Assembly (NCBI GenBank): GCA_003562195.1
Contig: PWVT01000298.1
Span: forward strand, 1-32,212
Direction of reading: 5' to 3'
Length of the DNA stretch: 32,212 nt
From: Phycisphaeraceae bacterium
GTDB taxonomy: Bacteria; Planctomycetota; Phycisphaerae; Phycisphaerales; SM1A02
The notes under the pieces are model-generated. The model saw only the letters and a program-made list of their open reading frames with translations. It was not told the DNA's origin and ran no database searches. The first letter of the stretch is position 1, and every line of letters starts with the position of its first letter. Shown here in pieces: positions 1 through 7,957 of this stretch. The position numbers were made by a program, and so were the translations under genes.

Positions 1-539
1 AGCATGCGGCTGGCGGAAATCTGGCGGCTCGTTTCAGACTCATCGGAGACCGGTATCGGCGAGAGTGAATCATTGACGAACACGATATCATACCCTTTGT
101 CCTTGGCCTCACGCTCGATTGCATCCTTGATGCTGGAGTAGATTCGGCGGAGTGTAGCGGCCTTTTTCACATCAATTTTGCGCCTTCCCCACTCCACGAA
201 TGCACGGTACTCGTGACTGGCCAAGGCGAGCTTATTGAGCAACTCCTGATGCTGCTCGCTACCAGGCGTGTACACCTCGAGTTCCTCTTCCAACGCATCA
301 ATGGCCTTGGCGCGACGGTCACCATCGCGTTGCAACTCGTCAGCCATTTTCGTCAGATCTTCATCAGCGGCAGTCCGTTCTTCAAGCTGGTTGAACACGC
401 GCTCGAGGTCAACCGTGGCCACGATTGCCGGTTTCATGTTGGCGATATTCCGCAGCGCCACGGATTGGTAGCCGGCGAAGCTTACGAACATGGCTGCCAT
501 CAGCAGCATTGGGAGATTGAGAATCTTGTTGCGGGTCAT
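1..539 (-). CDS. ompH: OmpH/Skp-family periplasmic chaperone, 3' end cut by window edge
   Basis: This gene is absent from the ORF track because it runs off the left edge; I read it by hand. It begins MTRNKILNLPML, has a short hydrophobic N-terminus that acts as a signal or anchor (LLMAAMFVSFAGYQSVAL), and continues with PAIVATVDLERVFNQLEERT, the OmpH-type opening strand. A long charged, helical, coiled-coil-like stretch follows, then KGYDIVFVND, the typical return strand. About 179 residues are visible. Family members are trimeric periplasmic chaperones that hold unfolded outer-membrane proteins for BamA. The start is supported by GGAAGGAG about 10 bases upstream of ATG at 539. It follows a second ompH-like gene by 23 bases and bamA further upstream, as in the common bamA-skp order. 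The family call is firm; the exact client role is inferred. Confidence 0.82.
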   Translation of the reverse strand, partial: MTRNKILNLPMLLMAAMFVSFAGYQSVALRNIANMKPAIVATVDLERVFNQLEERTAADEDLTKMADELQRDGDRRAKAIDALEEELEVYTPGSEQHQELLNKLALASHEYRAFVEWGRRKIDVKKAATLRRIYSSIKDAIEREAKDKGYDIVFVNDSLSPIPVSDESETSRQISASRM

Positions 540-562
540 TGGCGTAGTGCTCCTTCCGGGAA

Positions 563-1228
563 TCAGCGTGAGGCGTTGCCCGCACGATAAGCATTGTTCA
601 TGCGTTCGATGAGGTTATTGGTGATATCAATCGCAGGATTGGTGTACAGCATGACTCTGGCAAGCATCTGCTGTTCGATCTGCGCGGTGCGCGAGGCGCG
701 TGACTCCGGATTGATCATCAGTTCACCCTGGCCGTCATCAACCAACACCAGGTCATATCCCTCGGTTTCCGCAAGTTGGTTGATCGCCCTCTTGGTGACG
801 CGGTACAAATCCTGCAGGATCAGCGCCTGCTCGAGGTCCACCTGATCGCTGGTGAACTCCATCCATGCTCGATAGCGAAGCTCCTCATACACCAATCGCT
901 CTTCAATGGCGTCTGCTTCAGGCGTCAAGTCAGGGTTCTCAATCGATTGGCGACGAAGCTGATCGTGCTCCTGGCCCAAACGGCGAATTTCTGTTTCGCG
1001 CTTCTCTCGTTCAGCGTTGATGGCTGTCCCCATGTTCCGAAGGTCCATCTCCGCTTCGCTACGCTGAGCAAGTCCTTCAAGCACGGCGGGGAGGTTGACG
1101 ACGGCAACAGTCGCTGGGTTCGCAGGAGAGGTTATCCGGTTTGCGCCTGCCTGATACGCAACAATACTCAGCAGAACCGCGATCAGTACGACCGCCGAGA
1201 CGTTCAAATTCTTCTTCATTGATTTCAT
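563..1228 (-). CDS. ompH: OmpH/Skp-family periplasmic chaperone
   Basis: The 221-residue product opens MKSMKKNLNVSAVVLIAVLL, an N-terminal signal or anchor helix, then PATVAVVNLPAVLEGLAQRS, matching the OmpH opening strand (AxVdlxxVl). A long acidic and basic helical region of coiled-coil type spans about residues 60-150. GYDLVLVDDGQGELM then matches the return strand. Skp/OmpH proteins are usually 160-180 residues, so this is somewhat long. Start at 1228 is supported by AGGA a few bases upstream; a second ATG three codons on is possible. It lies between bamA (79-base gap) and another ompH-like gene (23-base gap), so the three probably form one operon for outer-membrane protein assembly. The two copies are clearly diverged, which suggests an old duplication with possible specialisation. 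Confidence 0.85.
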   Translation of the reverse strand: MKSMKKNLNVSAVVLIAVLLSIVAYQAGANRITSPANPATVAVVNLPAVLEGLAQRSEAEMDLRNMGTAINAEREKRETEIRRLGQEHDQLRRQSIENPDLTPEADAIEERLVYEELRYRAWMEFTSDQVDLEQALILQDLYRVTKRAINQLAETEGYDLVLVDDGQGELMINPESRASRTAQIEQQMLARVMLYTNPAIDITNNLIERMNNAYRAGNASR

Positions 1229-1307
1229 GGGACATTCCTATGGCACGGGGAGCTGGCATTCTACGATCCGGCTGCAAAAAAAGGTCGTCTTGAACTGTCC
1301 TTTTCCG

Positions 1308-3737
1308 CTAAAACGGAAGTTCCGCGCTGAAACTCAGCACCTGGGTCTCGTCGCCACGTTCCTTGAGAATCGGGAAGCCAAGGTCGAAGGCGATGGGCAC
1401 CGGCCCGAATTGCGGAATGTAAAGCCGAACGCCCGTCCCGATCGAAACACGATAGTCATCGAAGCCCACGCTGTCCGTCACCGTACCGGTATCAATAAAC
1501 ACGACACCGGTCACCTGCTCACCGAACAGCGGAAACTCGTACTGCGCACCGGCAAAGAACATCCATTCCCCACCGATCGGATCGTTGCTTGGTTCGCCCG
1601 TATCGTTGCGAATGCCTTTCGGGCTGACTTCGCGGAAGCGAAATCCGCGGAATGTTCGACCACCACGGTAGTAGCGTTCATACGTTGGAGCACGGCCCCC
1701 GAAGATATACCCCGCCTCCGTGTTCAGCCGCAAGGTTGAGCGTCTGCCGAGGAAGTCCTCCGTTACTGTCAGGAACACGGTGTACTCGGCTCCGATATTG
1801 TTGAAGCCGTAATCGCCGCCGAACGCACCAATGCGATCGTACGACATCTGGAAACGACTGCCGCGACCGGGGCGGGTGATTGTGGTGACTGTCGAACGAG
1901 TGAAGGTCATCCCCAACGCCGTGAGCAGGTCGGGACCGGCATCACGAAACAGCTCCGATGGCGCAAAGGGTGCGATGCTGGTCAACTCGACATGCTCGAC
2001 ACGCGAACGCACGCCGACACTCCAGACATCACCAAGCCGACGGCTGAGACCGGCATTCGCAGTCAGCCGTTCCTCGTCGTATCGACGGAAGAACCGCTGT
2101 TGGTACGAGCCGCCGAGATTGAGTGAATACTCCGAATCAAGCAGATGCGGCTCGGTAAAATTGATGGCGTATTGGAAAATCTCATTGCCAGGGCGAAACG
2201 CCATGGAGAATCGTTGGCCAGCTCCACGAAAGGCACGGCCTCGAAGAAGATCACCGATGGATGCAGGGGTGTCGGCGATATCGAAGTTGTCCTGTCGCAG
2301 TGAGATTTCACCGAAAAGCCCAGAGTCCGAACCCACGGCCACGCCGAAATTGACTGAGCCAGTATTCCGCTCGCGCACTTCAACCAGGATATCGCGGACT
2401 TCTGAGTCATCATCTTCAATGTCCGACTCTCGCGGTGGCTGTGCTGTGATTCGAACATCGCCGAACAGTCTCGTATCTGCGATGCGCCGTCGTGTGCGCT
2501 CAAGCTCTGTCGCGTCCAGTGGGCGACCGGGTTGCAGACGCACATGCCTCCGAATCACGCGATCACGCGTCAGGAAATTGCCTTGGACATCGACCAGTCC
2601 CACGCGAGTCGGGCGACCTTCGTCAATTTCCATCAGCAAGTCGACTTGTGCTTCTCCAGGGACGTGTAACTCAATGATTTCAACACGTTGCCGTCGCTGC
2701 ACCGGGTAATAGCCAAGCCGCCCGTAGGCCTCCTCTACGGCCTCAACAGAGCGGCGGAGTCGGTCACGCGAATAGACATCGCCGGGCCGAATATCGAGCA
2801 ACGCGGCAATCTGTTCTGCTGCGAACACGCGCAACGGTTCACCATCAACCAGTCTGGCCGTGCGAACGCTTCGCAAGGTGTACAGCGGTCCCTCATCAAT
2901 GAGAAACGTCACCGCAGCTTCGCCATGGTCTGGTGAAAGCTGAACGTGCCGATCCACACGCACCTCAAGATACCCGCGATCGCGGTAGTAGGAGGAAATG
3001 GCCGATACGTCTTCGATCAGACGATCTTCGTCAAGCTCACCACGCCGCAACGCCAGAATCGCTGTTCTGGTGGAGATTTCCCGATGCAGCAGGCGATCTT
3101 CAAATGCTTCATTGCCTTGAAACTCGATGGAGCGAATCCGGACGCGTGGGCCTTCGATGATTCGGAAGATCAGTATGCCGGATTGCTCAAGTTCAGAATC
3201 GTCAACGAGTACCGTGGCAAGATAGTGGCCACGTTCTCGATATGCCGTCTGAATCGAGCGCACTGCGTGTTGCACAAGGTAGTCATCGCGCGGGCTGCCG
3301 CGCATCAATCGTACGACTGCGAGCAGATCCTGATCGGAGATCAAGGTGTTGCCGACAACCTGGATTTCGGCGATCAGGGGCTGTTCGACCACCTGGAAGA
3401 TGACGCGGACCGTGCCATCGTCAAGCACTTCCGCCTCTGCTGTAATAGTGGCAAAGCGACCGAGCTGATCCAACCGGGCGACATCATCGCGAATCGTTTG
3501 CTCACTATATGCTTGTCCGACAGCAGTTCGTATATTGTTCAGCACCAATTGTTGGGGCACCTGCTGCAGCCCGTGGACAGTGACGTCGGAGATTGGCCGA
3601 TCGACAAGATCCGCGTCGGGTGCCGGTTGTGAGTATGCATTGGTCACACACACAAGCACCGCAAAGATGACGAGGAGGTGTACAACGCCGGGCAAGCGAT
3701 GAACTGCGCAAATAGTGGCAGGTGTGTGCAGCGCCAT
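1308..3737 (-). CDS. bamA: Outer-membrane protein assembly factor BamA (Omp85)
   Basis: BamA inserts beta-barrel proteins into the outer membrane. The 809-residue product has a signal peptide (VVHLLVIFAVLVCVTNAYSQ). About five POTRA units follow, each recognisable from its first strand: ISDVTVHGLQQV, LIAEIQVVGNTLI, RIRSIEFQGNEAF, a diverged fourth starting YTLRSVRTARLV, and RVGLVDVQGNFLT. A C-terminal 16-strand-type barrel begins around residue 430. The loop-6 motif usually read VRGF is FRGF here (RTFRGFRFREVSP). The protein ends in phenylalanine (FSAELPF), as expected for a beta-signal. Length matches E. coli BamA (about 810). It leads the bamA-ompH-ompH block and is divergent from lpxD. No clear Shine-Dalgarno precedes ATG 3737, but no better start lies downstream that keeps the signal peptide. 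Confidence 0.95.
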   Translation of the reverse strand: MALHTPATICAVHRLPGVVHLLVIFAVLVCVTNAYSQPAPDADLVDRPISDVTVHGLQQVPQQLVLNNIRTAVGQAYSEQTIRDDVARLDQLGRFATITAEAEVLDDGTVRVIFQVVEQPLIAEIQVVGNTLISDQDLLAVVRLMRGSPRDDYLVQHAVRSIQTAYRERGHYLATVLVDDSELEQSGILIFRIIEGPRVRIRSIEFQGNEAFEDRLLHREISTRTAILALRRGELDEDRLIEDVSAISSYYRDRGYLEVRVDRHVQLSPDHGEAAVTFLIDEGPLYTLRSVRTARLVDGEPLRVFAAEQIAALLDIRPGDVYSRDRLRRSVEAVEEAYGRLGYYPVQRRQRVEIIELHVPGEAQVDLLMEIDEGRPTRVGLVDVQGNFLTRDRVIRRHVRLQPGRPLDATELERTRRRIADTRLFGDVRITAQPPRESDIEDDDSEVRDILVEVRERNTGSVNFGVAVGSDSGLFGEISLRQDNFDIADTPASIGDLLRGRAFRGAGQRFSMAFRPGNEIFQYAINFTEPHLLDSEYSLNLGGSYQQRFFRRYDEERLTANAGLSRRLGDVWSVGVRSRVEHVELTSIAPFAPSELFRDAGPDLLTALGMTFTRSTVTTITRPGRGSRFQMSYDRIGAFGGDYGFNNIGAEYTVFLTVTEDFLGRRSTLRLNTEAGYIFGGRAPTYERYYRGGRTFRGFRFREVSPKGIRNDTGEPSNDPIGGEWMFFAGAQYEFPLFGEQVTGVVFIDTGTVTDSVGFDDYRVSIGTGVRLYIPQFGPVPIAFDLGFPILKERGDETQVLSFSAELPF

Positions 3738-3795
3738 GAGAATCCGGGAGCATACCGGCGGGATGCAGAGTCAACAAGGCGAATGCGTTTCGTGG

Positions 3796-3891
3796 GTACT
3801 GGTACAGTTTGAAAGTGGAACAGGCCTCTGGCCTGTAGATACGTTCCTCAGGCGGGACGCCTGTGCCACCGGATTCAAACTGTACCAGTAC
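3796..3891. repeat. Dispersed palindromic repeat, copy 1 (nested hairpins)
   Basis: An 18-base perfect inverted repeat (3796-3813 and 3874-3891, arm core TACTGGTACAGTTTGAA) encloses two smaller hairpins: ACAGGCC-TCT-GGCCTGT at 3820-3836 and CAGGCG-GGA-CGCCTG at 3849-3863. GTGG (3815-3818) can also pair with CCAC (3866-3869), so the whole unit can fold into a multi-branched structure. A second copy lies at 30078-30176 in the same orientation. The core blocks are identical between copies. The 12-base linker and outer arms differ, yet each copy stays self-complementary. It lies between bamA and lpxD, in the divergent promoter region. It resembles REP/MITE-like elements mobilised in trans; no transposase is present in the window. 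Confidence 0.88.
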
Positions 3892-3954
3892 GGTTTCGTG
3901 CAACCGCATGGACTTTTGCGCCGTGACACGGTTCAATGGCTGCAAATGAATGTC

Positions 3955-5019
3955 ATGTCTCTCAATGAGCTTGCTGAACGGATCGGCGCTCGCGTGCTTG
4001 GTGACGGCTCGCGGAACGTTTCTCGCTGCGCTTCGATCGAGAAAGCGGGGTCTGATGAAGTCGCATTTGTTGCCAATGCCAAGTATGCCCGTTTTCTCAA
4101 CAGCACGAAAGCCGCAGCAGTGTTGGTGGATGCGGCTGTCGCTCAAGACCCACGAACGCCGAAGTCACTGACCAAACTGGTTGCGGATGACCCGTACTTT
4201 GCCTTTCGCAATGCATTGATCGAACTCAACGGCCAGCGCACGCATCCAACACCGCTGGATGCCGATGCACAGTTTGCCGATGGCAAAATCAGCCCGCGGG
4301 CGGCGATTCATCCCGAGGCCGTTGTCGGCCGTGATACCATCATTCATCCCTTTGCCACGGTCGAACGAGGCGCACGGATTGGCAACGGGTGCGTGTTGTA
4401 TCCGGGTGCGTATGTGGGGGAAGAGGCCGTGGTCGGTGATGAGTGTCTGCTGTTTCCCAACGTGACGATCTACGACCGCTGCGTGCTCGGGAACCGCGTG
4501 ACGCTCCATTCCAGCACCGTCGTGGGGCAGGATGGATTCGGCTATGCCACGCACAAGGGCGCGCATCACAAAATTCCGCAAACAGGCATCGTGGTCATTG
4601 AAGACGATGTTGAACTCGGTGCTGGTTGCGCGATCGAACGCTCTGCGATGGGGCAGACGAGAATCGGGGCGGGAACCAAGTTTGCCGACCTGATCTCTAT
4701 TGGACATGGTTGTGACATCGGCAAGCATTGCCTTTTTGTTTCCTTTGTCGGCGTGTCCGGGTCCGTGGAAGTCGGCAACTATGTCGTGCTCGGCGGGCAA
4801 GTCGGTGTGACCGGCCACCTCAAGATCGGCGACGGAGTGCAGGCGATGGCAAGAAGTGCCATCGTGCGTGATGTCCCGGCAGGGGCCAAGGTCGGCGGAG
4901 CACCGGCCGTCCCGGCGGAGATCGCCCGGCGAAATGTCATGGCGTCAGTCGATCTGCACAAACTGGTCAAACGGGTGCGCGACTTGGAACGCCAACTCGA
5001 GATTTCGAAAACTCAATAG
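3955..5019 (+). CDS. lpxD: UDP-3-O-acylglucosamine N-acyltransferase LpxD
   Basis: LpxD adds the N-linked acyl chain to UDP-3-O-acylglucosamine in lipid A synthesis. The product (about 354 residues from MSLNELAERIGA; E. coli LpxD is 341) starts with the LpxD uridine-binding domain. A left-handed beta-helix of hexapeptide repeats follows from about residue 105 (AAIHPEAVVGRDTIIHPFA onward). The stretch ISIGHGCDIGKH contains the histidine expected to be the catalytic base, then GGQVGVTGHLKIGDG. A short coiled-coil tail (LVKRVRDLERQLEISK) resembles the C-terminal helix of LpxD. The track ORF starts at 3715, but its extra 80 residues translate the palindromic repeat and are not LpxD-like, so I use ATG 3955 (3946 is an alternative). 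No clear ribosome site is visible. It is divergent from bamA and convergent with ftsW. Confidence 0.93.
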   Translation: MSLNELAERIGARVLGDGSRNVSRCASIEKAGSDEVAFVANAKYARFLNSTKAAAVLVDAAVAQDPRTPKSLTKLVADDPYFAFRNALIELNGQRTHPTPLDADAQFADGKISPRAAIHPEAVVGRDTIIHPFATVERGARIGNGCVLYPGAYVGEEAVVGDECLLFPNVTIYDRCVLGNRVTLHSSTVVGQDGFGYATHKGAHHKIPQTGIVVIEDDVELGAGCAIERSAMGQTRIGAGTKFADLISIGHGCDIGKHCLFVSFVGVSGSVEVGNYVVLGGQVGVTGHLKIGDGVQAMARSAIVRDVPAGAKVGGAPAVPAEIARRNVMASVDLHKLVKRVRDLERQLEISKTQ

Positions 5020-5023
5020 ATGC

Positions 5024-6235
5024 TCAGCCGTGACCTGACGGTGCGCGAGCGCCGCGTTCTGCGGCAAGCGCAAGGAGTGGTATCGCATCATCATCCGACA
5101 TGCGAAGCTCACGCCTCGGCACGGTGTCGCGGGATAATCCAGCGTTCTCAATGGCCACCAGCAGACCGATGCAAAACGCAGTGAGAATCCAGCCAGTCCC
5201 GCCTGCACTGAGCAGTGGCAGTGCGATGCCCTTTGTCGGTGCGGTGCCGGTGACCACAGCAAGATTGATCAACGCCTGCAAGCCGATCGTCAGCAGAATG
5301 CCAAGGCCGAGCAATCGCGAAAACGGCGATGCAGTTCGACGAATGATCGACAGCCCGCAGAGCAGCAGTCCCGCGTACAGCACGATGACCAGCGCAGCCC
5401 CAACGATGCCCAGTTCTTCACAGATGATGGCGTAAATGAAGTCTGTGGTGGCTTCAGGCAGGTAACCGAACTTCTGCACGCTGTTGCCCAGCCCACGACC
5501 GGCAAGCCCGCCACCACTGACGGCAGCCATGGATTGCAGCACGTGATAGCCGATGCCTTGGGGGTCTTGATACGCATCAAAAAATGCAGTGATGCGATTG
5601 CGGCGATATGCACTGGTCGCCACCGCCGCCACGAACAGGAACGCACCGATGGGTATCAGCATCGCCGCCTGCCAGACTTTCGTACCAGCAGCGACGAGCA
5701 TGCACACTGCAACGGCCCCAATCAGTACGGCGGTGCCGAGGTCTTCATTGCCGATCAACGCGCAGATGATGACGACCAGAATCATCGGGGGTAGAAAACC
5801 CGTTGTGAATCGGCCCATCGCTCCAGCCCGCCGTGCAGCGTGCCACGCAAGGACGAACAGTAATCCCCACTTTGCGATTTCGCTCGGCTGGAAGCCCAGT
5901 GGCCCCAACTCCACCCACCGCTTGGCGCCATTGACCTCTCGGCCGATGCCCGGTACGTGCACCAGCAGCAACAGCACAACGGAGGCGAGGACAATCCACG
6001 GAATCGGCGACGCTAGGCCGCGCGCGTGGTAAATCCGCTCAACCGGGACCGTCGTACCAATCAGCAGCATCGCAACGGCCAACATCGCCAGCATCATCGG
6101 CCTGCCGAGCAACACATCGCTGACGGTGATGGATCGCGACGAGTCGATGGAAAGCCCGGCTGAATTGACCATGATCACGCCGAACATCAACAGCGTGATC
6201 GCGATGAGAATCAATGCATGGCCGGGGCGCAACAT
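5024..6235 (-). CDS. ftsW: FtsW-type SEDS peptidoglycan polymerase
   Basis: FtsW is an inner-membrane lipid II polymerase of the septal peptidoglycan machine. The 403-residue, roughly ten-helix product has the SEDS landmarks GAKRWVELGPLGFQPSEIAK, GNEDLGTA, GRGLGNSVQKFGYLPEATTD, FIYAIICEELG and PTKGIALPLLSAGGTGW. The combination GRGLGNSxQK...LPEAxTDFI..EELG points to FtsW rather than RodA. A hydrophilic C-terminal tail of about 40 residues follows the last helix. It is convergent with lpxD, with only 4 bases between stop codons, and lies downstream of the MmgE/PrpD gene on the same strand, separated by a strong hairpin. No murG, ftsQ or ftsZ is in the window, so it is outside any visible dcw cluster. 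Its presence argues for FtsW-dependent septation, whereas many planctomycetes outside Phycisphaerae lack this machinery. Confidence 0.92.
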   Translation of the reverse strand: MLRPGHALILIAITLLMFGVIMVNSAGLSIDSSRSITVSDVLLGRPMMLAMLAVAMLLIGTTVPVERIYHARGLASPIPWIVLASVVLLLLVHVPGIGREVNGAKRWVELGPLGFQPSEIAKWGLLFVLAWHAARRAGAMGRFTTGFLPPMILVVIICALIGNEDLGTAVLIGAVAVCMLVAAGTKVWQAAMLIPIGAFLFVAAVATSAYRRNRITAFFDAYQDPQGIGYHVLQSMAAVSGGGLAGRGLGNSVQKFGYLPEATTDFIYAIICEELGIVGAALVIVLYAGLLLCGLSIIRRTASPFSRLLGLGILLTIGLQALINLAVVTGTAPTKGIALPLLSAGGTGWILTAFCIGLLVAIENAGLSRDTVPRRELRMSDDDAIPLLALAAERGARAPSGHG

Positions 6236-6277
6236 GGCGTGTTCATCGGCAACGCCTTCAGTTACCCCGTAGTTTTG

Positions 6278-6309
6278 CCGCTTGTGGCTTTGCGCGAAGC
6301 CACAAGCGG
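6278..6309 (-). terminator. Strong hairpin after the MmgE/PrpD gene, terminator-like
   Basis: A 13-base perfect stem (CCGCTTGTGGCTT / AAGCCACAAGCGG) with a 6-base loop starts 8 bases beyond the stop codon of the minus-strand MmgE/PrpD gene and lies upstream of ftsW. No T-run follows on the minus strand (CAAAACTACG). It is therefore a non-canonical terminator or an RNA-stabilising 3' hairpin, not a textbook intrinsic terminator. Confidence 0.5.
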
Positions 6310-6316
6310 TACTGAC

Positions 6317-7879
6317 TCACTCGAATGCGCCGCGATCGACAATCTGAAAATCATGCAACGATCGCAATTCGTCTGCGCCAGCGTTACCAATCTCGTTGAA
6401 CCGGTTGATCACTGGGATCGGGCTTTCCAGAGCAAGTTCACCGAGAAGTTTGAACTTGGTTTCGAGGATGCCATGCAGATCAGCCGTGCTGTTACGGGCG
6501 TGACCGGCGGGGTACATGACCATGCCGCTGTCATAATCCTTGCCATCTGCGGTGATGACGATGGAGGTGGGGATGCCGTCGGGGTACTTCTCATCGTACT
6601 CTTGGCCGCCGTGAACGAAGGTGATCTTCTCCATCAGCGCCCGTGTTTCCGGGTGCATGATGGCGTCCGGGCCGTAGTCGTAAGGACTGAGCATCAACGT
6701 CTTCCAGAAGGCATCGGTGCCTCCATCGGTCTGCAACTGGCCGGCCTTGGCGGCTTCGACGGCTTTGCGCAGCTTGGTGGAGACGATATAGACCATGGAG
6801 TGGTCAGCACTTTGCCGGGTGCGCGGGTCGCGCTTGGCAGGGTCGCCGATGATGCCAAACGCCGGTTCATACGCGACGATCTTGATCGTCTCAATCTTCT
6901 CCGGCTGCTGCAGAATCGCAGGATTCTCAGCGATGAGGTCAATCAGGCCCTGAAGTGCACCGGCTGATTGGTGTTCATACAGCCCCAGCTTGAAGTGCAT
7001 GCCCATCACGGCAAAGTCATCACCCGAGTGTGACAGCACCAGATCAAACGGACTTTCATCATCGCTTCGCGTTGGCTCGAACTGCCGCCAGATCGCTTCG
7101 GGGTTGCGGAAGATGTCCTTCGGGCCGATGAAGCCGGCCATTGCCCGCTTCATGCACAGCACGGCTGCCTCGGTTGAGATCGCGGCTGAGGCGCCTTTGG
7201 AATCAGAAAGCTGCTTGCCGGCCCGGATCGCGCGCCAGGGGATGTAGTGCGCGACGAACATGCCGATGGCGTGTTCGATCTGCTCCGGCGTGGCGCCAAG
7301 CATCGCGCCGTACGTGGCCGCGGAACCGATGGCACCATGGACGACGTGGTCGATCTTGTATGACTTCAAGCTGAACACCTCAGCCAGACGACCGCGGATT
7401 TCATCAAGGCACACCATGCCTCGCAAGGCAAACGCGCCATCCTTGCCGCCCAGTTGGGCGGCTGCGATGGCAACAGGGTAAAAGTCATTGTGGCCGAACT
7501 CACCTGCGGTGTGTCCCAGCGCGGGGTTATAGCCGAAATTGGTGCCGTTGGAATCCCACTCGCGCACGGCTGAACTGTTGGCGACGATGGCCTTCTCCGG
7601 CACGACAGGTGTAGTTGAGCCGAGAACTGTGGCGCCGGTGTTGGCTGGATAGGTGAGCGCTTCGTTTCGTAGCAGCGTCGGGGCGTTCGTGCCGAGCGCG
7701 AGCGCCGACATGCCGCAGAGCATGCTGTCGGTGTAAAACAGCACGGTGCGGTCGAGTACTGCTTGCGACGGTTCACCGATGCTACCGGAGAGAAAATCAC
7801 AGGCAAACTTGCCGATGCCCAAGGCCTGATTGGTATCGCGGGACAGTGTCACGGACGATGTTGATGTAGTTGTGGTCAT
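6317..7879 (-). CDS. MmgE/PrpD-family protein (2-methylcitrate dehydratase-like)
   Basis: The family includes 2-methylcitrate dehydratase (PrpD), cis-aconitate decarboxylase and related enzymes. I start it at ATG 7879 (MTTTTSTSSVTLSRD), giving 520 residues. The track ORF extends 54 codons further upstream but overlaps the divergent kinase gene and has no family-like sequence. Features in order: an all-helical N-terminal domain with TVLFYTDSMLCGMSALALG, the segment SAVREWDSNGTNFGY in the substrate-site region, GHNDFYPVAIAAAQ, and HGAIGSAATYGAMLGATPEQ. A C-terminal alpha/beta lid begins near FKLGLYEHQSAGALQGL. Bacterial PrpD is about 485 residues, so this is slightly long, nearer fungal versions. 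No prpB or prpC is adjacent, so methylcitrate-cycle function is not supported by context. A TAAACT hexamer lies 10 bases before the chosen ATG; no ribosome site is visible. Confidence 0.85.
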   Translation of the reverse strand: MTTTTSTSSVTLSRDTNQALGIGKFACDFLSGSIGEPSQAVLDRTVLFYTDSMLCGMSALALGTNAPTLLRNEALTYPANTGATVLGSTTPVVPEKAIVANSSAVREWDSNGTNFGYNPALGHTAGEFGHNDFYPVAIAAAQLGGKDGAFALRGMVCLDEIRGRLAEVFSLKSYKIDHVVHGAIGSAATYGAMLGATPEQIEHAIGMFVAHYIPWRAIRAGKQLSDSKGASAAISTEAAVLCMKRAMAGFIGPKDIFRNPEAIWRQFEPTRSDDESPFDLVLSHSGDDFAVMGMHFKLGLYEHQSAGALQGLIDLIAENPAILQQPEKIETIKIVAYEPAFGIIGDPAKRDPRTRQSADHSMVYIVSTKLRKAVEAAKAGQLQTDGGTDAFWKTLMLSPYDYGPDAIMHPETRALMEKITFVHGGQEYDEKYPDGIPTSIVITADGKDYDSGMVMYPAGHARNSTADLHGILETKFKLLGELALESPIPVINRFNEIGNAGADELRSLHDFQIVDRGAFE

Positions 7880-7957
7880 GAGATGCGCCAGTTTAGCAGG
7901 AACCGGTATTTCGGTGCCCGACTTGCCTGGAGAGGCATGTAGATTTACAACTCTTGG

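Noticed and set aside
3715-3954. N-terminal 80 codons of the track ORF for LpxD
   Set aside because: They translate the bamA-side sequence and the palindromic repeat and are not LpxD-like; homologous sequence begins at MSLNELAERIG.
6218-6967. Plus-strand 249-residue ORF opposite the end of the MmgE/PrpD gene
   Set aside because: It has no recognisable motif, spans the terminator hairpin and lies wholly antisense to clear family sequence.
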